Positions 6,764 through 6,923 of a DNA stretch of 6,923 bases are shown here, one piece after another. The stretch comes from an uncultured Flavobacteriales bacterium. GTDB taxonomy: Bacteria > Bacteroidota > Bacteroidia > Flavobacteriales_D > Parvicellaceae. Location of the stretch: assembly GCA_937924345.1 (NCBI GenBank), contig CALDTD010000093.1, forward strand, positions 1-6,923, given 5' to 3'. How positions within the stretch are numbered: the first letter of the stretch is position 1; each line of letters begins with the position of its first letter. The notes under the pieces are model-generated. The model made no database searches. It was not told the origin of the DNA and saw nothing but the letters and a program-made list of their open reading frames with translations. The position numbers and the translations under genes are program-made.

Positions 6764-6923
6764 ATGAAAAGCTCGATAATTAATACCTGTTCAATACTTG
6801 CTCTTTCTGGAATAGCAATTTTCTCTGGTGCTTGTAAAAAACCTGCAGAACCTTTACCACAAGCTGTTGTAAAACAAACAGGCTGTACAGATATAGATTC
6901 TCCAAATTATAATCCTGATGCTG
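6764..6923 (+). CDS. Third lipoprotein of the cluster, N-terminal fragment (runs off window)
   Basis: 53 complete codons are visible before the window ends; no stop. The ATG at 6764 lies 11 bases after the preceding stop. Residues 1-23 are a lipoprotein signal peptide (MKSSIINTCS, core ILALSGIAIF) with lipobox SGAC and lipidation at Cys24, followed by KKPAEPLPQ. From residue 40 it reads GCTDIDSPNYNPDA, which combines the CNDIDSP of the first lipoprotein with the NYN of the second, so a third family member is likely. Whether it also has the C2-like domain cannot be seen here. Confidence 0.8.
   Translation, partial: MKSSIINTCSILALSGIAIFSGACKKPAEPLPQAVVKQTGCTDIDSPNYNPDA

Noticed and set aside
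1..6923. Search by eye for tRNA, rRNA, CRISPR arrays, transposases, integrases, toxin-antitoxin or phage genes
   Set aside because: No regularly spaced repeats, terminal inverted repeats or recognisable proteins of these classes were seen on either strand.

Overview
The window looks like chromosomal DNA from a member of the Bacteroidota, most likely Flavobacteriales. The DNA is strongly AT-rich and start codons lack clear Shine-Dalgarno sequences. Signal peptides end in Ala/Gly followed by Gln. PKD repeats, SPOR domains, surface-type lipoproteins with CKKE-like N-termini and the 'GC(M/T)D..(A/S)..NYN' motif are all typical of that phylum. A relative of Crocinitomix or Fluviicola is a guess from these protein styles, not a demonstrated placement. 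No tRNA, rRNA, CRISPR array, transposase or phage gene was seen.

Layout. (1) 1-1275, minus: the N-terminal 425 codons of a large secreted PKD-repeat protein that runs off the left edge. (2) 1276-1463: a divergent intergenic region with a good Bacteroidota -7 box almost touching the next start codon. (3) 1464-2207, plus: a membrane-anchored protein of unknown function built from two copies of one module, each with a CX3C...CXC cysteine set. Its stop codon overlaps the stop codon of the next, convergent gene. (4) 4828-2204, minus: a probable two-gene operon, an alpha/beta hydrolase followed by an exported beta-propeller fused to two SPOR domains. (5) 4829-4958: a divergent control region with two candidate promoters whose upstream boxes nearly interleave. 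(6) 4959 to the right edge, plus: a tightly packed operon of a small outer-membrane beta-barrel-like protein followed by three related lipoproteins. The third lipoprotein is cut by the window end.

Almost every product is predicted to be exported or envelope-located: secreted PKD protein, membrane-anchored Cys-repeat protein, peptidoglycan-binding propeller, outer-membrane protein and lipoproteins. The most interesting part is the outer-membrane protein/lipoprotein operon. Its two complete lipoproteins are clear paralogues whose shared domain carries paired acidic loops reminiscent of a Ca2+-binding C2 fold. This could be an undescribed surface assembly. That reading is inference from sequence only.
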